A stretch of DNA of 64,000 nucleotides. Source: Gimesia benthica (GTDB taxonomy: Bacteria; Planctomycetota; Planctomycetia; Planctomycetales; Planctomycetaceae). Numbering within the stretch: the stretch's first letter is position 1; each line of letters begins with the position of its first letter. Location: contig NZ_CP043930.1 of assembly GCF_009720525.1 (NCBI RefSeq), positions 5,778,001-5,842,000 on the forward strand, given 5' to 3'. The translations under genes were made by a program, and so were the position numbers. Shown here piece by piece: positions 1 to 6,324 of the stretch. The notes beneath the pieces were generated by a model. It did not search any database. It was not told the DNA's origin and saw only the letters and a program-made list of their open reading frames with translations.

Positions 1-210
1 ACAGGCCCAGGCAAAGAAGTCGCGATCCTGATCAAACTCGTCGAATTTATTCCACAGTGTCAGGCATACATGCTGGTATACGTCCTCGGCATCAGAATTG
101 TGGGGTACAAGCGTACGAATATAACCGAATATTCGTAATCGCTCCTGCTCCAGCAATGATGTAAACTTCTCTCCGGAGTTTTGATCCGAAGATGAGGTCG
201 TAATGGACAT
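1..210 (-). CDS. ECF-type RNA polymerase sigma factor, N-terminal part (runs off left edge)
   Basis: This is a partial gene of 70 visible codons whose C-terminal part lies beyond the left edge of the window. It reads MSITTSSSDQNSGEKFTSLL, then a region-2-like segment with LRIFGYIRTLVPHNSDAEDV, the stretch YQHVCLTLWNKFDEFD, and DRDFFAWAC. The pattern of an 'AEDVxQ' helix followed by 'LWxKFxxFD' and 'FxAWAC' is typical of region 2 (core-RNA-polymerase and -10 binding) in planctomycete ECF sigma factors. The start ATG at 210-208 follows an in-frame stop (TGA) about 18 bases upstream, with GGAG about 13 bases before the ATG. Such sigma factors direct transcription of a small regulon, often under an anti-sigma factor, which would lie outside the window. 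The sigma domain 4 cannot be checked here. Confidence 0.8.
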   Translation of the reverse strand, partial: MSITTSSSDQNSGEKFTSLLEQERLRIFGYIRTLVPHNSDAEDVYQHVCLTLWNKFDEFDQDRDFFAWAC

Positions 211-625
211 ACCTAAGAGGCGCTCCGTTCAGTTGAGTCTGCAGTTCAGCCAGAAGATTAATATACTCGGAAAAATCTGGCATTAAAACAACTCTTGCAA
301 ACTTCAGGTAAGAACGGAAAGCCTGACCTGACTCTGATTAAACTCTGCTTCCTGGAAGTAAGTAGTTCTCCCAGCAGGAAAATACCTCAGGTTGCTTATA
401 GAGAGTTGTTCGATGAGCAGTGAGATCTAATGTCAAATTTTTGAAAAACATTTGTAATTCACCAGATTTGTGGTGAATTACAGTTTGAATCGTATTAAAT
501 GTGAGCAGAGGAAGTCTGATCGTCGAGATCCACTTGTGGGGATCAAATCAGTCTTACAGATGTAATAGTCCATTGGAAGCAAAATTAAAGCGGGTTTTTC
601 TGAAATATTGGAAAGAGCGTCATCG
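211..625. other. Intergenic region between divergent genes, with one inverted repeat
   Basis: This non-coding stretch separates the divergent ECF sigma gene and the lipoprotein gene, so it should hold both promoters. I see no convincing coding region. The only clear structure is the perfect 11-base inverted repeat at 453-482, listed separately. The region is A/T-rich compared with the genes around it. Confidence 0.6.
453..482. repeat. Perfect 11-bp inverted repeat (candidate operator)
   Basis: The arms are TGTAATTCACC (453-463) and GGTGAATTACA (472-482), exact reverse complements around an 8-base A/T-rich spacer. It sits midway between two divergent genes and has no T-run after it. An operator for a dimeric regulator therefore fits better than a terminator. 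Confidence 0.5.
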
Positions 626-1240
626 ATGAATCAAAGTGAACTGAAATCCGGGTTTTTATCGCGAGCAGGCCTGCTGTGTCTGCTTCTGTTCACCGTTGGC
701 CTGGGATGTCAGGATCCGCAGGACATTGCCCGGAAGCAGGGAATGGCCGATGGAAATGAAGCCCAGGGGCAGGCACCCGCGGGAGGAGCTGAAGAGATGC
801 CCGCCGCCGCAGAACAGGCGGCTCCCGAACCAGCAGTCCAACCGGCAGGCGGAGACCAGAAGAAGAGCATTCTGCAGAAGACGACTGCTGTCGTGGTGGA
901 TGCGAAGAAAGCATTGGAGAATCCCGAGATTATTGTCGTCGACGGGAAGATCAAAGGCGTCGATCCTTTTTCTCAAGCCGGAAGTGCTTATGTCTCAATG
1001 TCGTCCCGCGTGAGTACTCTGGGAATGCAACAGGCGATTAAGGCCCACAAGGCTTTGAATGATCGATTCCCCTCTTACGACGAATACATGCAGATGATGA
1101 AAGAGAACCGGGTCGAGTTTGCGGCACTGCCCCCCTATAAAATGTACGGCTACGATGCTGAATCCGGGAACATCCTCGTCTTAGAGGATAAAAAGAAAAA
1201 AGCAGAGCTCTACAAGGAAGCGGGAATTCCGCTCGACTGA
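626..1240 (+). CDS. Putative lipoprotein of unknown function
   Basis: The predicted product is about 204 residues, starting at the ATG at 626, which has GGAAAGAG about 10 bases upstream. A TTG 18 bases earlier is less likely. The N-terminus (MNQSELKSGFLSRAG, then LLCLLLFTVGLGC) is a lipoprotein signal ending in an L-G-C lipobox, with Cys28 as the likely lipidated residue. A low-complexity Ala/Gln/Pro/Glu-rich linker follows (about residues 40-80). The C-terminal half is more ordered, with conserved-looking segments around DPFSQAGSAYVSMSSRVS and FPSYDEYMQMMKENRV. The product is probably anchored in a membrane facing the periplasm. I do not recognise a named family. Confidence 0.75.
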   Translation: MNQSELKSGFLSRAGLLCLLLFTVGLGCQDPQDIARKQGMADGNEAQGQAPAGGAEEMPAAAEQAAPEPAVQPAGGDQKKSILQKTTAVVVDAKKALENPEIIVVDGKIKGVDPFSQAGSAYVSMSSRVSTLGMQQAIKAHKALNDRFPSYDEYMQMMKENRVEFAALPPYKMYGYDAESGNILVLEDKKKKAELYKEAGIPLD

Positions 1241-1298
1241 TCTCTGTTCGGCATGGGATCTGCGTCTTACCTCTTCTATCCCCCAATTGAAGAGTGAA

Positions 1299-1358
1299 TG
1301 TTGATTTAGAGCAACATTCGTTTCAAAACAGAATCAGCGTGTTGATGTTTCGCAACAT
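1299..1358. promoter_or_regulatory. Two tandem copies of a 19-bp dyad (candidate operator pair or 5' hairpins)
   Basis: TGTTGATTTAGAGCAACAT (1299-1317) and TGTTGATGTTTCGCAACAT (1340-1358) share the pattern TGTTGATNTNNNGCAACAT, a GTTG-N8-CAAC dyad. Their starts are 41 bases apart, close to four helical turns. The second copy lies in a longer dyad of 14-base arms (1331-1344 and 1353-1366) with one G-T pair, ending about 23 bases before the ATG of the next gene. Either paired protein-binding sites or RNA hairpins in the leader would fit. Confidence 0.5.
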
Positions 1359-1388
1359 GCTGATTCAGTGGAGAAAGAGGTAAGTCTC

Positions 1389-1733
1389 ATGAAACACACA
1401 GAATCAGTCAGCATCAGAAGACTGGCCGCGAAGTCAATCCTGTTGATTGTTGTCGCCAGTGGCGCTGCCGGATTCAGTCTGAATCCTCAACAGGTTCGTG
1501 CTGAAAGCTGGATGTATAATCGATCCTATTACAGCCACCAGCTGCCACCGGAAGTCGCTGCCCGTTATCCACGACCTCAGAGCCGCTCTGCCTATCGAGT
1601 GCCTGAACTGGCAACTACACCTGGGTTTGCACTACGGGGCGCACGTCGCTGGAACTATGTGCGACTTTACAGCGGGAACAGCTACGATACGACAATCTTT
1701 CGTAGTGATACCTTTAATGTTGTCCCCCCCTAA
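1389..1733 (+). CDS. Small secreted protein, unknown function
   Basis: The product is 114 residues from the ATG at 1389, which follows GAGAAAGAGG at a good ribosome-binding distance. An in-frame GTG at 1368 is less likely. Residues 1-38 form a signal peptide: a basic start (MKHTESVSIRRLAAKS), a hydrophobic core, and a likely cleavage near QQVRAES. The mature part is about 75 residues, rich in Tyr, Arg, Ser and Pro (SWMYNRSYYSHQLPPEVAAR), and ends in FNVVPP. It contains no Cys. The upstream tandem dyads may control it. A strong terminator follows directly, so it is probably a single-gene transcript. No family recognised. Confidence 0.65.
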   Translation: MKHTESVSIRRLAAKSILLIVVASGAAGFSLNPQQVRAESWMYNRSYYSHQLPPEVAARYPRPQSRSAYRVPELATTPGFALRGARRWNYVRLYSGNSYDTTIFRSDTFNVVPP

Positions 1734-1750
1734 GATTGGTTAATTCAACG

Positions 1751-1795
1751 AAAAATAAGCGGCCTTCGATCGACGATCTGAGGCCGCTTTTTTTA
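1751..1795. terminator. Bidirectional rho-independent terminator between convergent genes
   Basis: AAGCGGCCT (1757-1765) and AGGCCGCTT (1781-1789) form a perfect 9-bp stem, flanked by A-rich sequence on the left and a T-run on the right. It can serve both the small secreted protein gene (+) and the minus-strand gene ending at 1825. Confidence 0.85.
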
Positions 1796-1824
1796 TGGGG
1801 AGGAGCATCAATAGACGAACAGAC

Positions 1825-2559
1825 TCAGCGCTGTTGCCTGTTCTTCTCGGCCAACGCTTCATAATAGCGCTTGACCTGATCCTCGTAGCGGGGAAGAAAT
1901 TTTTCCGTGTAGATATTTAAGAGCTGCTGCCGCATCGCGGGAGGCAAGTGTCCCCAGGCATCTTTGATATACGCGTTCCGGTCCGCGAGTTGACCTGAGG
2001 TCGCTTTTCCCTGATTCTGTCGGTCAGTCGATTTCTTTGCCGGCCCCTGAGAGAGCTGTTCCCCGTTCTGCTGGTTCTTGCCCTGCTGGTCTTTCTGTGC
2101 CTGTTTCTGCTCGGATTGTTGAGAGGATTCCGATTCTTTCCGCGAACTCATGCGTTGGATGGTTTTGCCGGGGCTCGACTCGATCAGTTGAATCAGCTCT
2201 TCCAGGTTCCGCACCACCTCGCGCTGAATCTGCTGGGTTTCTTTTCCGGTCTTCTGTTCGGAAATCAATTTGCTGGCCCGTTGCATTTCCTTGATGATTG
2301 GTTCAACAGGCAACTGGTTTCCGGGTTTGGCTTTGGGGAGCTTATCCGGGTCGGGGAGTTCCAGCTTCGTCTCCGGAAGTTTGAGCTTATTCTCTTTTGG
2401 TTTATCCGGAGTTTCTGTCTCAGCCGGTTGAGGTTTGGTTTTCTTTTTTAGTAGTTCATCTGCTGCGTGCAGTTTCGGAGAGTATAGAAAAACGGCGAAT
2501 CCGGCCAAAGAGAGCAGGCACAGCGTGCGAATTGTCTGTGAAAAGGCAACGCGTTTCAT
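1825..2559 (-). CDS. Secreted Gln/Lys/Pro-rich protein downstream of DUF4175-like gene
   Basis: The product is 244 residues with a signal peptide (MKRVAFSQTIRTLCLLSLAG, then FAVFLYSPKLHAADE) and probable cleavage after HAA. A Lys/Pro/Glu-rich linker follows (about residues 35-85), then a helical segment (PIIKEMQRASKLISEQ and VVRNLEELIQLIESSPG). Next comes a very Gln/Ser/Lys-rich low-complexity stretch (about 140-190), and the protein closes with a more conserved-looking tail (YIKDAWGHLPPAMRQQLLNI). Its ATG overlaps the stop of the upstream gene by four bases (ATGA), so the two are probably translationally coupled and function together in the cell envelope. No catalytic motif is visible and no function can be assigned. 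Confidence 0.75.
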   Translation of the reverse strand: MKRVAFSQTIRTLCLLSLAGFAVFLYSPKLHAADELLKKKTKPQPAETETPDKPKENKLKLPETKLELPDPDKLPKAKPGNQLPVEPIIKEMQRASKLISEQKTGKETQQIQREVVRNLEELIQLIESSPGKTIQRMSSRKESESSQQSEQKQAQKDQQGKNQQNGEQLSQGPAKKSTDRQNQGKATSGQLADRNAYIKDAWGHLPPAMRQQLLNIYTEKFLPRYEDQVKRYYEALAEKNRQQR

Positions 2560-5201
2560 GGGATGGTCTCGGGTAATGGTTCTGTTTCGTCAGACTGGGA
2601 GCCTGTGAAAAGTGACATCAGTTCCTGCGACAGCTCTGCCAGGTCGGCCTGATCCTGGGAGAGACGTTTACGCAGTTCCTGTTGCTCGGGTGTCAGCTCT
2701 TTCTGCTGATCGACGGATTCATTAAAGCGAGTCGTCTGCTGCAGCAGCTCTTCCTGAAGCAGTTTGAGCAGCCGCAGCTGGGCCACCAGTGGAATCTGAT
2801 CGGTGGGCATTTGTTGTTGTGACGGTGAGCCGTCGCCTGATTCCTGGTTCGGTGTACTTTTGCGATATTTGAGGATCGCCAGAATTTCCTTCAGCCTGTC
2901 CTGGGCACCGGTTTCTGCAGCCAGGGTTTCCTCGTCCGTGAGTCGCTCTTCCAGTCGGATCACTGCGATTTCCAGTTGATCCCGAACTTTGCGAATCGCC
3001 AGTCCAAAAACCGGAGCCGCTGCCATTTTATCGACGAAAGTTTGTGTCTGGTTCTGTAAATCGCGCTCAGCTTCCGCGAGCTGTCTGAGTGACTTGAGTT
3101 GCCCCCGTGACCAGCGGCCACGCTCTTTACGCACTGTTTCGAGGCGGTTGGTTTCTGTAATCACCGCCTGTTGACGTTCGATCAGAGACTCGATTTCCGA
3201 CTCGAGTTTCGTGAACTCCTCGAATGCGAGGGTTTCTTCCAGTTCCTGTCTGCGTGAAGCCAGTTCGCGCTGAGCCTGTTCGAGGTCATCCAGTGATTCG
3301 CGCATTTCCTGTTCGGCCTGACCTGTCTGTCCCTGGCTCAGGGAGTCATTGACTTTAGACAGTCGCTGGCTGGCACGGCGGACAGAATCGGAGGCCCGGT
3401 GCAGGCTCAGTTTCTGCAACTCGTTTTCCAACTGGTCCAGTTGCTGCTTGAGTGCCTGCTCCTGTTTGGCGAGTTGCTCCAGCTCTTTTTTCAGCTCCGA
3501 CTTGTTCGTGTCCTGTGAAGCCGTCTTTAGTTTCTGCAGCAGATCCTGTTGTTTCTGCTTCAACTGGCTGAGTTCCTGCTCAGACTGTTTCAGCTTCTTG
3601 ATCAGCTGATCGGGAGATTCCTCTGCCTGGTTCTCAAAGATGTCTTTGAGTTTCTGCATCGACTCCTGAATCTGCTGCTGCTCCTGGATCGCCTGTCCGA
3701 CCTGGTTCTGCTTGAGTCGGTCTGCCGTTTGTCGCATTTTTTCGGGTAACGACTGTTTCCGCAGGAAATCAAGGGCCGCCTGCTTCTCAAACTGGTCGGT
3801 CTGGGAATTCGCCTTTGATTCCGCCTGGATGTTATCCAGCAGGTCACGGAAGGATTTGAACTGATCTGACTGACGTTCCTGGCGGCTGGCCAGTTTTTCG
3901 AGGTCGGCCTGATCCTGCAGATTCAGGTTGGAAAACGAACGGGTGATCGTGCGTTTGGCCAGTTCCGTGGTCTGTTCCTGGATTTCGGATTGTTGTGCGA
4001 TCTGTTCGTCCAGTTCGGAGACCAGGTCCCGGGTCTTCTGCCACTGTGAGAGTGACTGCAGCATCGTACCCAGCCGGTCGATCACCTGTCGCTGTCCCTG
4101 TTCGGCTCTGGTCAGGGCTTCCAGCGGTTCTGTATCACGGTCTGGTTTCTTCGCGGGAGCCTGGTCCGTTGATTTCTGTTTTCCGGCAGCCGGTTTCTGG
4201 TCATCCTTTGATTCGGGGGCCTGATCGACAGAGGACTGCAGTTTCTTACGGGCCTGCGTCATCTGTTCCTGGATCTGCGGAAAGAGTTCCTGGTTCAGCC
4301 GGGAGAGTTCGGTGCTCAATTCTGACAGACGCTGCTGCATGCCTGGGTCCTGGATGCGGTTCCATTCCAGTTCCTGCAGCAGTTCTTTTGCGCGCGGTTC
4401 CAGGCCGGTACGCGGGCTGGCCAGCTGGGAAGCGACTCGCTTCTGGTCCATCTCGACCTGCTTGATGGTGTCGAGCTCCTGGGTTCGTGCCTGACCGACG
4501 CGTTCCAGTTGATGCTGCACATCCTTGATTTCCGTATTGAGCAGTCGCTGGTCTTTGAGCACACGCGTCAGTTCTTCCAGCAACTGTGCATGACGGTTGA
4601 CGAGCTCGTTTGATTTATAGTCGGGGCTGACAATCGTCAGTACACGCGAAATACTGCTGCCGGTATGCGGGTCTGTTTTGACACCACTTTCGGTTTCCCC
4701 GGATATAATTGGTTGAAAGAAGTCGGTGGCTTCCGCGCGGAAAATGATACGGTCGCCTTCTTTCAGAGAGAGCTCAGCCAGATTCCAGTTCTCATTGATG
4801 ATCACATCCGTAGCCGGCTGCTGCGACTGGAATCCGAGGGGAAACGTTTCCGTGGGACGATCTGTGCGGAGTGCCCGTGAGAGTGATTCTTCGCGTGACG
4901 ATTTCTGATAGCGAATCAAAGCACTGGCGATGCCCAGATCATCGCGGATGGCGATCACTAATGGGATCTGTGCGTCAGGCGTGACCTGCAGATCGGTATC
5001 GGGTTTTTCCAGAAAGACCTCGGGCAGCGCGTCGAGGACTGCCGTGATTTCATATCGATCGGGCGAGGGAGGCCGGAATCCCTGGTCGTTCTCGATGTCG
5101 AACCAGTAGGAATAGGTGCCTGGCTCCGTCACGGTAAATTCTGTCGCGAAATGCCTGCGGTCCTGGTCCAGTTGCACAGGTTTCGGCGGCTGATCTTTCA
5201 C
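2556..5201 (-). CDS. DUF4175-like coiled-coil envelope protein, C-terminal fragment of a frameshifted gene
   Basis: This is the larger part (881 residues from a GTG) of a gene whose N-terminal part is the reading frame at 5261-6280. The frame stays open upstream to 5366, encoding TIKLEKVTLTPPEYSQQQET and onwards, which joins the upstream product (WLTIESVP) if one base is added in the G5 run at 5365-5369. The repaired protein is about 1,240 residues. The fragment contains an extracytoplasmic beta-type region (YSYWFDIENDQGFRPPSP) followed by several hundred residues of Gln/Glu/Leu/Lys-rich coiled coil. DUF4175 similarity is my judgement from architecture: paired N-terminal membrane helices, then a large coiled-coil periplasmic region. 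Neighbouring VWA and secreted genes suggest an envelope complex. The annotated start is probably not a real initiation site. Confidence 0.7.
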   Translation of the reverse strand: MKDQPPKPVQLDQDRRHFATEFTVTEPGTYSYWFDIENDQGFRPPSPDRYEITAVLDALPEVFLEKPDTDLQVTPDAQIPLVIAIRDDLGIASALIRYQKSSREESLSRALRTDRPTETFPLGFQSQQPATDVIINENWNLAELSLKEGDRIIFRAEATDFFQPIISGETESGVKTDPHTGSSISRVLTIVSPDYKSNELVNRHAQLLEELTRVLKDQRLLNTEIKDVQHQLERVGQARTQELDTIKQVEMDQKRVASQLASPRTGLEPRAKELLQELEWNRIQDPGMQQRLSELSTELSRLNQELFPQIQEQMTQARKKLQSSVDQAPESKDDQKPAAGKQKSTDQAPAKKPDRDTEPLEALTRAEQGQRQVIDRLGTMLQSLSQWQKTRDLVSELDEQIAQQSEIQEQTTELAKRTITRSFSNLNLQDQADLEKLASRQERQSDQFKSFRDLLDNIQAESKANSQTDQFEKQAALDFLRKQSLPEKMRQTADRLKQNQVGQAIQEQQQIQESMQKLKDIFENQAEESPDQLIKKLKQSEQELSQLKQKQQDLLQKLKTASQDTNKSELKKELEQLAKQEQALKQQLDQLENELQKLSLHRASDSVRRASQRLSKVNDSLSQGQTGQAEQEMRESLDDLEQAQRELASRRQELEETLAFEEFTKLESEIESLIERQQAVITETNRLETVRKERGRWSRGQLKSLRQLAEAERDLQNQTQTFVDKMAAAPVFGLAIRKVRDQLEIAVIRLEERLTDEETLAAETGAQDRLKEILAILKYRKSTPNQESGDGSPSQQQMPTDQIPLVAQLRLLKLLQEELLQQTTRFNESVDQQKELTPEQQELRKRLSQDQADLAELSQELMSLFTGSQSDETEPLPETIP

Positions 5202-5260
5202 ACGTAGCGCGACCGATTTAAGCAGCTTATTCGAACTGGCTGCGATCTGGACCCTGGTTC

Positions 5261-6280
5261 CTACGAGCGCTTTGAAATGACCAATGCCCGTGGGCAGGCT
5301 GGTTTCCTGCTGTTGCGAATATTCCGGGGGAGTGAGTGTGACCTTCTCGAGCTTGATGGTGGTCGGGGGACCGATTCAATCGTCAGCCAGGGCATGCTGG
5401 TATCATCGCCGCCGACTGCCCTCAGTTTGAGAGTTTTGCTGGAGACCACGAGTGAACCGGTTCCCAGGTCGCGCTCCACGCCGGTGGCGGTGTCGGGGAC
5501 CGAAACAATTCGCAGCGGTTCGGAATAGATCTGTGGGCGGAGTTGGGACTGCTGGCTGTTCTGATACTCAAGCATCAGGTCTTCGGGCGGCGCGCCTTTG
5601 CGGTTTTCGACAAAGAACTGAAATGTCTGTCCTTCCACAACCTGATACGGATTGCCGGGACTGGTTTCAATGGGCACCAGATTCTCATCCAGAATCAGCA
5701 GTTCCACACTCTGGGGCCACTCCGGAGCGGAGAAGGGGAGTATCAGACGCTGAAAGCCCAGCATGACCTGCCGGGGATGCAGGATCGCGAGGCCCGACAC
5801 CAGCAGGCAGAGCAGGGCTGCCGAGATCATGACTTTACGAATCGGGTGGGTATCAATCAGTTCCAGAAAATTGATCTGGGATGCCCGCTGGTAGGATTCT
5901 TGAATGACGGCCTGTCGCATCTGGGCAGAGCCCGCGTAATGCGCAGCCGGTTGGTCTTCGAACTCGATACTGCTCGAAAAACTGTCTTTCAGAACCGGAT
6001 AGCGTTTTTCAATCTTAAGTGCCAGATCCAGATCGGTGATGGGGGTCTTTAAGGGGATCAGCAGTCGTTTCCAGACCGTCGAAACCAGGGCCGCCCCGAT
6101 GCCTAGACCCAGGATGAGCCGAATCGCGGGGTCGGTAATATCCAGACTCCAGTCCAGTGCGACGGCGAGCAATCCCAGGGCGAGCAGGATCGTCAGCCCC
6201 CAGCAGACCCCGTTCAGCCAGATCAGCTGTCGGATCTTCTGGTGCAGATGCTCGAGTTGTGCTCGAATAGAATGAGTCAT
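5261..6280 (-). CDS. DUF4175-like envelope protein, N-terminal fragment (frameshift after codon about 304)
   Basis: The ATG at 6280 gives MTHSIRAQLEHLHQKIRQLI; an in-frame TTG at 6298 is less likely. Two adjacent membrane segments (about residues 20-40 and 50-70: GLTILLALGLLAVALDW and LILGLGIGAALVSTVW) and a third near residue 150 (VMISAALLCLLVSGLAIL) precede an extracytoplasmic domain (VELLILDENLVPIETSPGNP, GQTFQFFVENRKGAPPEDLM). After WLTIESVP the frame changes to a Ser/Arg-rich nonsense tail (RPPSSSRRSHSLPR) and stops at 5261, whereas the frame of the downstream fragment continues sensibly. The break coincides with the G5 run at 5365-5369. It should be treated as one gene with 2556-5201, from 6280 to 2556. 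Confidence 0.7.
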   Translation of the reverse strand: MTHSIRAQLEHLHQKIRQLIWLNGVCWGLTILLALGLLAVALDWSLDITDPAIRLILGLGIGAALVSTVWKRLLIPLKTPITDLDLALKIEKRYPVLKDSFSSSIEFEDQPAAHYAGSAQMRQAVIQESYQRASQINFLELIDTHPIRKVMISAALLCLLVSGLAILHPRQVMLGFQRLILPFSAPEWPQSVELLILDENLVPIETSPGNPYQVVEGQTFQFFVENRKGAPPEDLMLEYQNSQQSQLRPQIYSEPLRIVSVPDTATGVERDLGTGSLVVSSKTLKLRAVGGDDTSMPWLTIESVPRPPSSSRRSHSLPRNIRNSRKPACPRALVISKRS

Positions 6281-6324
6281 GTTTATGGATTCAGGCAATC
6301 AGGACACAGAACGCTAAAGGATTA

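Noticed and set aside
92-283. 63-codon minus-strand frame at the left edge
   Set aside because: It overlaps, in another frame, the ECF sigma factor start, whose region 2 motifs are recognisable.
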